From: Topomyia yanbarensis
Taxonomy: Eukaryota > Arthropoda > Insecta > Diptera > Culicidae
Direction of reading: 5' to 3'
NCBI RefSeq assembly: GCF_030247195.1
Contig: NC_080670.1
Location: 41,959,524 to 42,023,523, forward strand
DNA length: 64,000 nucleotides
Made by a program: the position numbers and the translations under genes. Positions 20,528 to 32,704 of the stretch are shown piece after piece. The notes beneath the pieces are model-generated. The model was not told where the DNA came from and searched no databases. It saw only the letters and a program-made list of their open reading frames with translations. How positions within the stretch are numbered: the stretch's first letter is position 1; each line of letters starts with the position of its first letter.

Positions 20528-22140
20528 GAAAAGTGAGGTTAACTGTGTCAGTAAAAAACCTAATGGGCGGTACTATAAAAACAAGAGATCTTAGTGTGCG
20601 TAATTTTAACGTCAGATAACTCAATATAGCAGCAAATAAATAGTAACCATAATTTCGATAAACCGCAACTGTTCGAGGAAAGAAACAAGGTGCTTAGAAT
20701 GATTCGTCTTTGGCAGTAACTAGGTCAGAAGTGATGTAAGCGTGCAACATGCTGCGCGGAAGAAAAATGACAGCAAACAACGTTGTGTGCAAGCTGAAAT
20801 CCAAGCAAACATAAATATTTCGATACGAATGTTTCATTACTATTAACTAGTAAACAATGTTGTTAGCTGTCACTAACATGGCTGAAAGGCGTGTTTGATA
20901 GTCCTATCACCTGAGAATAAAAGCTCCTTGGACAGAACAGTTGTCAAACATGGCTGCCCCAAAGCGAATAGCTATACACTGAAATAGAAAGGTCATTGAA
21001 TTAAATGTTATCGCATTGGCCGGCAAGAGCATCCCCGTCCCTTCAATTGTGCTCCAGAAACTTCTTCATCGGCTCGGTACAATACACCATCCTCCAGTCC
21101 AACGTTTGCTTCTCCTGTGCGCGGATGGTATGTAGGTAGGTATTCCATCAACTTGACGTGGCCGGTGATACATTGCCGGCATTTCCGTGCGAGGAAGCAC
21201 CAGCTATTATCTACTCTCACACACGTAGCTCGCTTACATTTGCTTACTGCGAACGATATTTCATGACATAAGATCGTATTTTTCTGCCACTTCCATTCGT
21301 TTCCCGATAGGATATGATAATTTTATGGAGATTGTTTATGGAGATATTCCGAACTGAGAGAGAGAGCGCGCGAACCAGCAGGATAGGTAGCCTGTTAGCT
21401 CGGGTAAAGGTTGTGGCATGTGTACATTTATTTGCCTGGATTGGGACAATTTGAATTGCAGATGCGGCACATTCCCGTTGTTGTAATCGAGAAAACCACG
21501 AACTTTATTTTTTTATAACCTGAGAGCATAGAATCGGTCGGACTAGTGCCGCACGAACATGAATAGATTCGTTTAGTCAGCAGAGCCGATTAGAAATGAT
21601 CGGTGAATAATGGGACAATAAAAAGATAAAGCTTTGTACACGTGCCGATTTTTATACCTTTTGTGAGATGTACAATATGTTGAAGGTAACGACACTGAAT
21701 TCCTCTGGATAAAGACTCGACAAGTCAATCGTTTGTTTACCATTTATCAGTGTCATTCCAATCGAGCACGAGACCTGTCAATGTCATTCCAATCGAGCAA
21801 AATACTTATCAAATGTTGCAATCTGATGCATGAATTTTGGAAAGTATTGTGATAAAAGTTAAAATATTTTGAATAAATTCCTGAATCGAATCTCTAGGAC
21901 AATGTAAAACATATAACTTTTGTCATTATGGTGCCTTCTAAAAGCTGCTTCAACCATTGCTTTACAACTCACCTCTGGCATCTGTCGTGTGGGAGAGTAT
22001 TACACAACCCAGGGACAACTAAACAGATAGTGCTTGTTTCATATATGTACCACCGATACGATGGTGGCGCTAGTATGCCTTCTCTGTACGAGTACCACGA
22101 ACACCGAAACGAAAAAGTTTCAAGAGAAAAGCGTATTTCG
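20528..22140. other. unclassified stretch
   Basis: No transposon ends seen. A minus-strand frame at 21008-21220 (GTG start; CRQCITGHVKLMEYLPTYHP then RTGEANVGLEDGVLYRADEE) has fairly balanced codon use and could be an exon remnant, but I do not recognise it. A short GA-rich tract is at 21356-21370. Two direct copies of TGTCATTCCAATCGAGCA lie at 21750-21767 and 21782-21799. Confidence 0.35.
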
Positions 22141-22405
22141 TTAGGGACCATTCATAAATTACGTAACGCTTTTAGAGGGGGGAGGGGGTACGACAAGTTG
22201 TGACAAGTTGTGACATAGGGGGGAGGGGGTGTTAACTAGATCGTTACGTAACATGTTTTCATCGAAGAAAAAAATTTTTTTCTTGGAATTTGTTACGTAA
22301 CAGGAGAGGGGGGGATGGAAAAATTTGTGACAATTTGTTACATAGGGGGAGGGGGGGTCAATTTTGGGCAATTTTTGCGTTACGTAATTTATGAATGGTC
22401 CCTTA
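22141..22405. mobile_element. MITE with GGGACCATTCATAAATTACG ends
   Basis: 26-bp terminal inverted repeats (GGGACCATTCATAAATTACG then TAACGC) run inward from 22144 and 22402 and are flanked by TTA on both sides (22141-22143, 22403-22405). The interior has repeated GTTACGTAAC palindromes and G-rich runs. It encodes nothing; long frames across it on both strands are artefacts of its symmetry. The same type of end is common in insects. Confidence 0.9.
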
Positions 22406-25400
22406 CGTGTTATGAACGCCGTCAATGCGGCTAGAACAACATTTAGAAAAAGCGTATTCCAAAATGTGGATAAAGAAAACTATTATTAGGGAATAAATTT
22501 ATCCCTGTCTCGAAACCGTCAGCAAGGTTACATAAATCTTATTATAAATATAGCTGGAAGTCGTCTTTTTTAGCAACCGACTCTCTTCCTTCCTAAAAAT
22601 GTTTCGATTTTCTTGTTGTGTGAAGTTGTAATCGGTAAATCATTGGTGCTTTTTTCTCGAGAAATATAATTGTAAAGCATTTTTGGCGAATGAAAGTAAA
22701 TCACCAAGCTCAACAATTCGTGAACCTACGACATCTTGGTTCAAGTTCATTAAGAATGTCAAGAATTGTAGTATTTTGATCGGGAAATTAAACAATATCT
22801 GTAGAATTTTCTACACATTTAGCAAAATTGGTTTTGAATAGAATTTGTGTGCTTTTATCAGAATTCTGGCAGCAAATAGGTAGTGCTCAGTTTCTACAAG
22901 AATACTGCCAGAAATATACAATTTGGCTCGACTCCCGGCAGAGTTTTGTTTGACTTTTGCAATAATTAAGTCCCGAAGATATTGCGATGGTTTTGGTACG
23001 AACCCCTTCAGAATTATTCTGGCATTTTACTCGGCTCCAGTCTGATAGGAACCTAACGAAACGGCATCTACCGGAGGATTTCATGCCTGGGGAGATGTTA
23101 ATTCGATCCGGAAGATTCTCGGAAATTCAAATATAAATGGAAGTGGCTTGATTTTCAAAATCATCTTCTTGTATTTCCGAAAATCTATTTATTTTATTTT
23201 GGATTTTTTAAATTCAAAATGAAATCTATGTCTCTGTTCAGGTATGGCGGAATGAGGACAGTTTTTAATGTGAACAGCGAAATAAAAATGATTATAGAAA
23301 TGCTTAAATTGTTTATTTTTTATGAATATGGAAAATAATAAATGGGATGCGCCTTTTTCAAATTTTGCTCCATTCGATCCACCATGACATCACCAAATCA
23401 CAACAACATTTGCTTATAAGTTCAATATACGGGAGCTGTCAAGTTGTCCCCGGGCTGGTATTACATTGCATGATTTCGACTTGTCTCATTGAGGGGAAAC
23501 CACTTCCGGTGAAAATTTCAACGTGTCGACATGTTGGTTTTCACCGAGTGCTAGATAATTCGCTTTTTTCACCTTGATTGGGCGAATTACTCGTGCTGTG
23601 GCGGACCAATTTTGTGGCGCTGCGAGTTTATCGTCGGTTAGTCACAAAAAGTAAAGTCCATTGGACTATAAACGAAAATTAACTGGCAATATAGCTTTAT
23701 ACGCTGTGCCATTTTGGGCTTTGTTTCACAAACAAGCCAAACAGAAGCGAAGAAGAAGAAGAAGAATTGAGGGGAAACTTAATGGAACTGCGCGCGGGGC
23801 TTTGTCGATTTTTCAAAAATCGTGGGTAAAATATTTTTAGAAAACGAAAACATACAAAACTCGAGCATCGTCTAAGCTACATTTAAGTATTTTTTTAAGT
23901 TGCGAAATTTGGTGTTTTGTTCGAATGATGTTCCGGCAAACTTTTATTTTCGAATATCTCTTATATTTCATATGAATGTACCTACTTATTAATTACATAT
24001 ATTTGTTGAAAATTTTATAAGGAACATTTCCACCGCTTACTTTACATAGATACGAGGTACCGTTTAGGAGATATGTTCATTTTGCTCTACCACAAATCAT
24101 ATTTATAAAAATCAAGCTTGCGCCGCGGCGGATTAAAATTTTTACACTGTTGCCGTTATTTCGCCCGTGCTGGATTGATGTGCAAACGAAATGAAATCCC
24201 GCGTGTTCCTGTTGATTTTTTAAATTATTCGAAGTCATTTCCCGCTAATCAGATCAATCATTGATCATGCTAGAATTATATGTTATATGTATTTTCGCTA
24301 GAGTTTCAGAACGTGGTGTACTCGGGATACTAGCACGACTGGTACCGGAAGGTTATAAAACAAATGAGAAATGAATTAGAAATGTATGATATAAATTTTG
24401 TCTCCTGACTAAACTGCATTTAAACAGTGTTTTATTAGAAATGCTGTTCTGCTTTGCTACAAATAATCTGTTAATGAAAATAAGTTTTGCAATTGAATTG
24501 ATAAGAAATGTGAATTTTTTTATCATATGCAGTCTTCAGTCACCCGACGTTTATTATAATCGTTTATTTTATAACAGCAGATAGATGGTTTCCAATAACA
24601 TGTTCCCAATATGTAGTCTAAGCTTTCTAAAAACATTTTGTGCATAGATATTCTTATAACATGTTCTAGGCCAACACGGCACAATTTAGCTAGTGATTCA
24701 GGCATGCCAGGCAGGTTCGCAGTTTTTTGAAACGATCTCTAAATTAGAAAAGTCGTATTAGAAAACGTTTCTTATCTGTAATCTGTGAATATAAATGAAA
24801 AGTATAGAATGAAAAAAATGTGATAAATATATTGAAAATAAATGTAATGAACTTATGCACATAATATAAATATGATATTGGTGATATATGAAGAATGTAA
24901 CAAAATATTGATAGTACACATCAGTTTCATACTAAATTTAGGAAGACAACAAAACTTCCGCAAAATTGTTTAGTTTTAGATATGTATTACCTTCGGGGAA
25001 CTTTCTTCGTATTTCTTGGCTATGTGAATTCAAGGTTTAGGAGTTCAAACATTAGATATCATTTTTTTTGTTATTCAAGGTAAACGTGCGAAATGTTCTA
25101 CGAAATTCTGAATTATTTTTCTTTTAAACAAACATGTTCTAACTAATATGTTTCCCTCAAAATCTTTTTTTTTTAATCAAATACGCAAGACTGGCACCTA
25201 ATAATTAAGTTTTTTGGTCAACTTGTTGGGTATCGAGCCCACAAAAAATGTCTAAGCATTTTTCCATTTTTCAAAAAGGAATGCTAATTTCAAGCATTTA
25301 TTGAATATTTTGATCAGGTATGAATGAATGATTTCGTACTGGTTGTAACGCACAATGCGAAAGAAATTTCGTCGCCAGGGGTTTCCTGATGGGACCACAA

Positions 25401-26125
25401 ATTTTCGACATTTCCTTTTTTTCGTTCTGCTTCCCGATCTTGTGTTGAACAGTGTTATCATCACATTTTTATGAAGTTTATTTCGAGCACATTATCTTGA
25501 GACAATTATTGATTTTTGGTGAAACTTCCTCATTTGTAAAACAAATTTAAGATGACGTTTTGTCAAAACTAGCATAAGTTTCTGAGACCTCCTGCACCTT
25601 ACAAAGCTTCCAGAAAGGTTTTAGTTTATTGGAGGGTGAATCTATGATTAATTTCATTTTGCAACTCTAAAATGACATTGACGTTTTCGAATATTCACCA
25701 TTCTAACTGAATTTTGTCGTCAATAATAAAAGTATTGATTTAGTCAATTTAAAATTTTTAATCAATCTTTTAACCACATTTGACTTTTTTACCGTTTTTA
25801 TGAATTATTGTATGACCACTATTTGTGTATATGACTTGAATGAATGTTAGTAATAAGTTTATTATTAAGACCAACACCGTTGGTGTATAAGACTAATGAA
25901 AGAATAAAGAATAAAGTTAAATTACTAGCATCAAACATTAATTTTTGTAATAAATCAAAGCTCTGGTACTACATTTCGTGGCAGAGCTTGACATTCTACG
26001 TCAACAGTCTTCTTAGTATACAGTATACAAAAGAATTGCAGGGCTTGTGCTACGATCCTCCTGACCAGTACAAATATTCTAATGCGGAATCAACTTCGGC
26101 TTTGTTTTGTGAATCATGATCATAA
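22406..26125. other. long stretch without supported features
   Basis: AT-rich DNA with only chance open frames. A (GAA)n tract lies at about 23750-23765. The part at 23440-23820 is a little less AT-rich. Candidate frames at 23347, 25252 (minus) and 25844 have no domain I recognise. I see no paired inverted repeats, LTRs or LINE motifs here. Strongly decayed elements may be present but are not demonstrable by eye. Confidence 0.4.
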
Positions 26126-26200
26126 TTTAAAAAAAAGACTGGTTTAATCCACCTGCTGCGATGCTGCCTTTCTCAATCATGAACACTATGACTTCACGGT
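26126..26200 (-). repeat. end fragment of the dispersed family also seen at 63880-63965
   Basis: AAGACTGGTTTAATCCACCT, then GATGCTGCCTTTCTCAATCA, matches the reverse complement of the end of the right-hand composite (TTAATCCACCTAGCGGTGCA, then ATTGTGCCTTTCTCATTTCT). A weaker second trace (CTTAATCCACCCACAGG) is at 26339. Confidence 0.6.
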
Positions 26201-26520
26201 TTGTTATGATCATTATAAACTTTCAAATGTATGTAGGGGACGGTTGGGAAGTTGTGAATATAGTTTTGTTTTCGGGGCATAACTACCACAAACACTGGTC
26301 AATTTTCAATATTTGAACTGGTATTTGTAAAGGACACCTTAATCCACCCACAGGCTGAAGCAATTAAAAATAATCATTACCTTGTTTGAGATGTTTGAGA
26401 TACGGCAGATTGCGTGCGTGGAATCGATATTTTTCAGTTTGGTGGGGAGTTGTGAACCATCGCAAAAAGTAGAAAAAATGGAATATGTTTGTGGTTTATT
26501 GTTATTAGGGCTATAGAAGA

Positions 26521-28114
26521 TAGGGTAACCAACCAATTTTGGACCCCTAGAGGAAGTGAAATTACATGAACGTCAACAAATGTTTGCTTGCCTATGTTTT
26601 TTAATGCAATACGTGCATGAGTCTGCTCCAAAATTACTGTTCTTGAAAGAAAACTGCCAATGGATGTTTTATACATTGACATAAACTCGAAAATGACATT
26701 TCTTCACAGCATGAATTTTTCATATTTCGGACCCTTCCACACTAATTTGGACAGTGTTCCAAGCATATTTTGGACACACTGAACGTGACTGAATATATTT
26801 TGGAAACAGTGAAGTTTTTTCTACTAAACTGACCTACTGACTTGTTCTCTTTGCAGTACATTTAATGCATGAAAGAAGAACATAAGCAAATCAGTGACTG
26901 CCAATCAAAAATGGTACATTAATCTTTATATGGAAGGCTGACTGCATGAAGTATATTTTTAGTTCTATCATTTTGAGAAATAGAAAAACTTTCGGTACAA
27001 TTAGGTTACTGCAGACTTAACAAAGCAGCATTAAATGTTATGCAATAGAGTTAACAATAATATATTTCGTGTAACAATTCATCTGTAGCAGTATTATGGA
27101 GTAACATCCTCAAGTGGATGATAAATCAAGGTTCAAAGTTCGTCAGGAATCTTCTTGTACTGAATATTAATTTTTTATTCTTTTGTTTACGAGGTGGTTT
27201 CTTGTTATTCTTTCTAAGCTCAGTTTTTCTTTATTTCTCTTCCTTTACTTTCCTTTTTTCTTCAGTTTTCGCCTTGTGGTATTCAACTTTCCGGCGCAAT
27301 GTTAAAACAGTAAGACTACGTCGCTTGATTCGTGATGTTTCTGTTCGTGTGAGTGTTTCAGGCGATTCTAGGAATTCAGCAAGCGCACTCTTATTATCAT
27401 TATTTATCTGTGATATGTCTCTTAGATTTGTCAACATATAGCTCGTCGAATGCAACAAATTCGAACTACAATTGTTCTTCAACATGGATTTCAGAAGTCT
27501 CCTCTTTGGTCATATTATGGTCTTCAATGAAATGTTCCTCAATCGTTTGATTTTCGACATCCATTGGTTTGAACATTTTTAAATAATTTAACCAAAAAGA
27601 ACAGGCGACGAAATTTTTCACTTTTTGATTATTCTAACTCGATAAACAAATAGCTGTCAAGAAAGAAAATCGAGGGGTGTCCAAAATAGGTTGACATCAA
27701 TTTTTAAGACATATTGTGGACACCATTTATTTAAGATTTTTTAGATAAAACATTACGAAGAAACGTTTTCAAACACGTAACATGCATAATACCAAATCAG
27801 ACAAACAAATTAAATCGATAAAAAATATTATAATTGTACATTTAAATCCTATTTGAAAATGTATCATTTCCACTGGTTCCTCTTGGCTATTGTTGAAACA
27901 TGAAACGTTTTCGATGATATTTTTGAAAGCTGTGGATTCGGTTTAATTTTAAACAATTAGAGATGAATTAGTGATATTGAAACTTAATAGACAACCCAAT
28001 GAATGTAATTGCTGCATCAAACCAAACAAATGCAGAGAAACTTGGCAGTGTAGGAGGCTAATACATTACCAGGGTCCAAAATATGTAGGGGTCCAAATTA
28101 GGTTGGTTACCCTA
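26521..28114 (-). mobile_element. TA-flanked 1.6-kb transposon remnant (pogo/Tigger-like), GGAC word family
   Basis: Near-perfect 27-bp inverted termini (GGGTAACCAACCAATTTTGG then ACCCC at 26523; mirrored to 28112) are flanked by TA (26521-26522 and 28113-28114). The words TTTTGGACAC/TTTGGACAG cluster inside the left end (26545, 26728, 26748, 26770, 26809) and their complements inside the right end (27680, 28072, 28090). A transposase-tail-like remnant is encoded on the minus strand. TA target, termini and a charged C-terminal tail together suggest the Tc1/mariner-pogo superfamily; this assignment is inference. Confidence 0.7.
27231..27570 (-). pseudogene. decayed transposase C-terminal tail
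   Basis: Minus-strand frames give MFKPMDVENQTIEEHFIEDH, NMTKEETSEIHVEEQL, then after a frame change TNLRDISQINNDNKSALAEF, LESPETLTRTETSRIKRRSL and a strongly basic/acidic tail (TVLTLRRKVEYHKAKTEEKR, KVKEEK). Such highly charged, non-catalytic tails close pogo/Tigger/jerky-type transposases. No DDE catalytic motif remains, so the functional label rests mainly on context between TA-flanked inverted termini. Confidence 0.4.
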
Positions 28115-28886
28115 TATTTTAAAATATTTCTAAACTAAAGATGAAATGGAAAAGTGATCTGATTTGTAATGGATAGGTGCCACCATGATTGGCGTCAAGC
28201 CACCTTAATTCGCGGTTGCGGCATGGGGAGACTAAAATTGTGGTAGAATCCTGTTCTTCGCATAAAGTTGAACGTTTTTATATCATAACTAGCTGTAACC
28301 TGGTGGGCTTCGCTACACCCATCGGGACTAACTAAACGAAAATATAAGTAAGTTTACATATATAAAAAATAACAAATATTTTTATTACAAAGAAGAAACT
28401 TATTATAATCCTTGCGGATAGACAATGTCCTTGGTTTGACCATCTGGAGCATAATTAAGTAAATTGTTCGGTTTTCCTACACATAATCGTTTGAAATCCG
28501 TTGGTATCATTCGATAACAAGAGGTTTTTTAATTTCGTTGGGTTGTTAGGAGCGATGCTTCTTAAGGTCGTTATTTTGCTTTACCTTGGTTCACTTATCG
28601 CAACAGTTATGGTTCAACCTTCATTCACATTCCAAGTACCTTACTTGTACTACCGATACAACAGAACAGTATTGTCCCAAATTGCTCAGAATTTTATGTC
28701 AATACTGTGAGTTCACTCTTACATCAATCGACAAAAAAGCTTCAAATAATATCAATTAATCGCATGATGTGAAACCACCAAGACCCAAGAAAGTTTTTGT
28801 CTGGCACCTGCGGTGCAATTAGATCTCTAAGGTAATTGGAAATAAACCGCAGGACTTCTCTTCTATTACCACGTACTACCCACGAC
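28115..28886. other. unclassified sequence with an RTE-like opening
   Basis: AACTAGCTGTAACCTGGTGG, then GCTTCGCTACACCCATCGGG (28288-28328), resembles the start of RTE/SINE-type fragments in insects. The following 500 bp carry no matching tail. The minus-strand frame 28742-28939 is unrecognised. Confidence 0.3.
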
Positions 28887-29113
28887 AAGGGTTGCCACAC
28901 CCACAGATTTTTCTGTAGTGTCACAGATTTATTTAACAATTTTTAGTCACAGGTTCTTTTTCACAGATAACAGATTTGGCATTTTGACGAAAATTTCACA
29001 GATTCCCACAGATTTTTGGAAAAATGACGATTTCCACGGATTTCAACACAGATTTTCACCGATCGTACAAAGATTTTGTTGACCGAAACACAGATTTCAA
29101 TGTGGCATCCCTG
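28887..29113. mobile_element. non-autonomous hAT-like element, CACAGATTT word family
   Basis: Inverted termini AAGGGTTGCCACA (28887) and TGTGGCATCCCTG (ending 29113) are flanked by CCCACGAC and CTCATGAC, an 8-bp duplication matching at 6 of 8. The word CACAGATTT (and close variants CACAGATT, CACGGATTT) recurs about nine times across 227 bp. No coding capacity. Same terminus type as the element at 3204-3469 but a different internal word. Confidence 0.75.
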
Positions 29114-29121
29114 CTCATGAC

Positions 29122-29752
29122 TGGTTATGGGCTGCTATGCAGGGGGCGATATCTGTGCTGTCGCCGATTTCAAAGCAAAAATTACCTAGAATCGGACAAA
29201 AAACTCACCGCACGACACGGTAGCAGCAACCTTTCTCCGCTTCGGTTCCGTTCGCAATGGTATGGTGAACTGTTAATTATTAATTCGTCATATTTCGCAC
29301 GGAACGCTTCGCCATCGGGAATTGCCGGGAGGAATTGAAAAAAAAAGTACAAGTATGATCCCACGGTTTACGACCACCATGGAGAGTTTGATGGCTGGAG
29401 GCGTTTTGCCAGAAGGGTTCTCGAGCTGGTAGTGTCACTTCCTTTGGCGATTGTTTCGTTCGCAATAGGATCTACATATTTGAACATGATTTTTAATCCG
29501 CTGTCATGTGCAGCTCGGAATACCGGATAGCTTTCTGATTACAGTAAAAATTCAACACTTGTTCACGTTCACTTTTACAAAGAGTCTAAGTTGGGTTTTG
29601 CTTATGTGAAAGTAATATAATGAACCCGTTGATCCATACAAAAAATTTAAAACAATATTCCCCAATTCGAATTTCTCTTTTAATATATTTCCCGCTGCAA
29701 TATGTAAAGCGCGATCAGTTTCATAACCACAAGAGCAATGGTGAAAAGAACC
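29122..29752. other. no recognisable feature
   Basis: Short frames on both strands (29024-29338, 29182-29465) overlap each other and have no recognisable motif. No repeat pairing seen. Confidence 0.35.
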
Positions 29753-29754
29753 TA

Positions 29755-30091
29755 CACGCAACCGAAAATTGAGTACTTTTGACTCAATCTCATGGTATCG
29801 TGCAGGAAGGTAAAATTAGGTAAACCGTGTTGAAGGTAGTTTCCATTTAACTACGGCAAAAATCATAACTCAACCTTGAGTTTAATTTACTTAAATTTAA
29901 GTTGAATTTACCTAATTTTGAGTATACCCCAAACAACTCAAAAGTACCTTACTGCACGGAAGACTTCGATTGAGTCGAATCTCTCGTTTTGTTTTTGACA
30001 ACACTAATAAGTGCGCAAACGACGCACAACTCAAAAGTACTTAAATTTACGTTAAAAGAACTTATTCTGTGGGTTGCTTTATTTTTGCGTG
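29755..30091. mobile_element. TA-target MITE, copy 2
   Basis: CACGCAACC at 29755 and TTTTTGCGTG ending 30091 are short inverted termini flanked by TA on both sides (29753-29754, 30092-30093). Identity with copy 1 (18479-18820) is about 95 percent by eye over some 300 bp, so the family moved relatively recently. No coding capacity. Confidence 0.9.
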
Positions 30092-30093
30092 TA

Positions 30094-32704
30094 CAACATT
30101 GGAAGTGGTGAATATAAATGTCATCACTGTTCCGCGGTGAACGTTTTCACCGGATGAATAATCGATTCAATTAATCATAACTCATGTACAGCGGGGGTAG
30201 TGCTGCAAGCATTTTTTCCCCCATTCACGATAAAACTTGTCTTCTGTCCCTTAGGACAGCAGAAGCAAAAATCAGCCCAAAAATGCAGCTTGCAAGATTG
30301 GAAACGATTATCGCTTCATCAAGAGGGAGGAGCATCGTAATTGAAAAAGTTAGTTTTTGCTCCCGAGTGCCTTTACCGGTTCGCACTAGCGCATAGTGGA
30401 ACTGACGACGATAAAATGGAGGGGTGGGATGAAACTATCGTCCCATAGAATGCATTCCGTCCGCGCCCGGTGGAACAGTGAAAGAGCGAAAAACTATTCG
30501 CAATGTCGCGAAATGAGCAGTTTTATTTCGTTCCATTAAATGTATGGTTGATGCTAGCATGGATGGCACGATGACGACTACATAATATGGAGATACCATC
30601 GTAGCTATGTCATGGTGGAGGAGGATGGTTATGGTCATGAGTCACGTGCGGATGTCAATGCGGAATTATTATGTAATGTTTGCATGTGTGTGATTCGCGA
30701 TAGCAACTGTAATTGTGTGTTAATCACATTTTTTACTGATTGTTGTAATCGAGATTGATTTGAGTCAGTCATTGGAATCAACACCGCGTGAAACTGTTCC
30801 TAAGTGAGAAACAATGTAAAGTTGCTAAAGTCTCAGTAATTTATGAACTACAACTATTTACAATTATCTTCAATGATTTGATAGCATCTTTCGTGAACCC
30901 CTTAATCCGAGGCCAGCCGCGATAATTACAGCAGATTCATTGCATGACACGACACTGCTCTTAAAGTGTCACTTTCAGAGGTGTGCATCTTACAGTGTAA
31001 TTGATTAAGAGAGGCGAGATCAAGATTGACAGCTCAAGCTGCCAGCAACGCCCAACAATCGCCATTCATTCAAGTCAAGCATCCCCACATCACCGCGAGG
31101 GAGGGGGTGTAGCTATGTGTATACAATTGCTCTTGCCTGCATACATTACGTTTGCTGTTTTTTTTTCACCCCGAACGCTTTTGCCTGCCAGCCAGCCAAC
31201 CAACCAGCCCAGCTGTCTGAATATCAAGCGGACAGCTCAATTGATGGTTGCCGGCAATAAATTCATTGACGCTTGGTAAAATACGTGAATCGTTCCGTCG
31301 TCGGTCGTGCCGTACCGTGCCGTGCCGTGCCACTATTAAACTGTAAATTGAGAACCATGCCGTACGCTTGACGCCTGAGAGCGTAGTGCATTTCCTGTCG
31401 ATCCGGATCAATTACGAAATGGCTATTACCGCGATGATCCCGAATAACAATGAGTGTGATTGATTAATTGATGGATCGCAGCTGGAATTGCAACTTAATG
31501 GGCAATATGTATTTTGAAACTTTGTATGGTATATGTATATACAGAGTAAGGTAAACAACCCAGGCTTCTGATCTTAAATTTGAGCACTTTTGGGTTGAGC
31601 CTATCAGTAACACTAATTATTGTTGCCAAAACCATACGTTGAGGTTCCTTCGCGATTATCCGTTTATTAGGGCACTTCCGAGTGATTTGAGATATGTCCC
31701 AAACTGGGTAAATCTAACTTAAATTTTAGTGTAGATAACCTAGTTTTTGCACAAAAAGACGGATTTGTGATGTCAGAGATACAACCGGAGTGAAATAGAA
31801 TACACTTTAGCCTGTTAATTTGAATACAGCAGAGACTGTCACTAAATGTTGAAAAATATACTGTTTTCCTAATGACTTTTTCCGATAACAAATCTACTTC
31901 CATTTTGTTTTTGAGTATATTCCTCGTTCAATGAGGTTTACTTTATAAAAATTCATTGAAGAATAGTAGGGATATATGCATGAGAAAACGATGAAATTTG
32001 ATAAAAATGGCAAAATGCTCTAGTACTCCAACTTCTCGTTTGCTGACAAAGGTTGCAAAGGTTCCGTTTGATTTCTGAGAATTTTTCACATTAGAGAAAA
32101 CTGTAAAAATGTATGATTTAAGGCATAGAGCAGCATTATTATTAAATCAAGGGGTGTTTGGGAACAAAATATCTCAAAACTCCAACTTCCCATATTTTTT
32201 CAAAAAACGATTTATTTCCAATCAAATTCTAAACTTGTTTTCATAAAAAAGGTATAGTCTATATTTTTCTTAGAGCTAGTTAAAAAGACAAAAATAAAAG
32301 CTAGGGTAGACGGGAACTGGTGATGCTTCACCGCTTCAACGGAAGGACTACGACTTATCAGACTCTTCCATAGGGTGTAGCGAAGTTGGAGGTATAGATG
32401 GGTATAAGGATTTGTTCCAAGAAAACGATGCGACCTGTAACGCATCCCTAGTAACAACTGAAGTTTTATAGCCATCTTAGCTAACTTTGACATTTGTCAC
32501 AATATCAAGGGGGAGAATATCCGTATATTTTTTGTCTTTTTTGCAATATTCCTATACTATAATGCACATGAAGTGTTTGAGTAATGTAAATGTAATGTAA
32601 ATATGAATGTGTGCAAGACCAAAAAACATGTTCAATATGTGAAACTAACATGTTAGCAAATATGCAACTTAATAAATCGCCTGCCAGCTTCGGAATCATT
32701 ATTT
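30094..32704. other. long stretch without supported genes; possible unique non-coding DNA
   Basis: 30100-31500 has balanced composition, few repeats and short tandem motifs (GTGCC at 31310-31332; CCAGCCAACC at 31190-31210). It reads like unique intergenic or intronic DNA. 31500-32700 is AT-rich with only chance frames. Nothing with paired termini or protein motifs is visible. Confidence 0.35.

Noticed and set aside
21008..21220. 70-codon minus frame with exon-like codon use
   Set aside because: Starts with GTG, no clear splice acceptor, and I could not match it to a protein family; noted only within the stretch description.
21928..22425. Overlapping 60-91-codon frames on both strands
   Set aside because: They cover the palindromic GGGACCATTC MITE and its flanks; symmetry of the element creates frames on both strands.
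31300..31335. GTGCC short tandem as a regulatory element
   Set aside because: Only a few imperfect units; ordinary simple sequence.
32212..32493. 93-codon minus frame
   Set aside because: No domain, no conserved-looking motif, AT-biased residues (Phe, Lys, Ile) as expected by composition.
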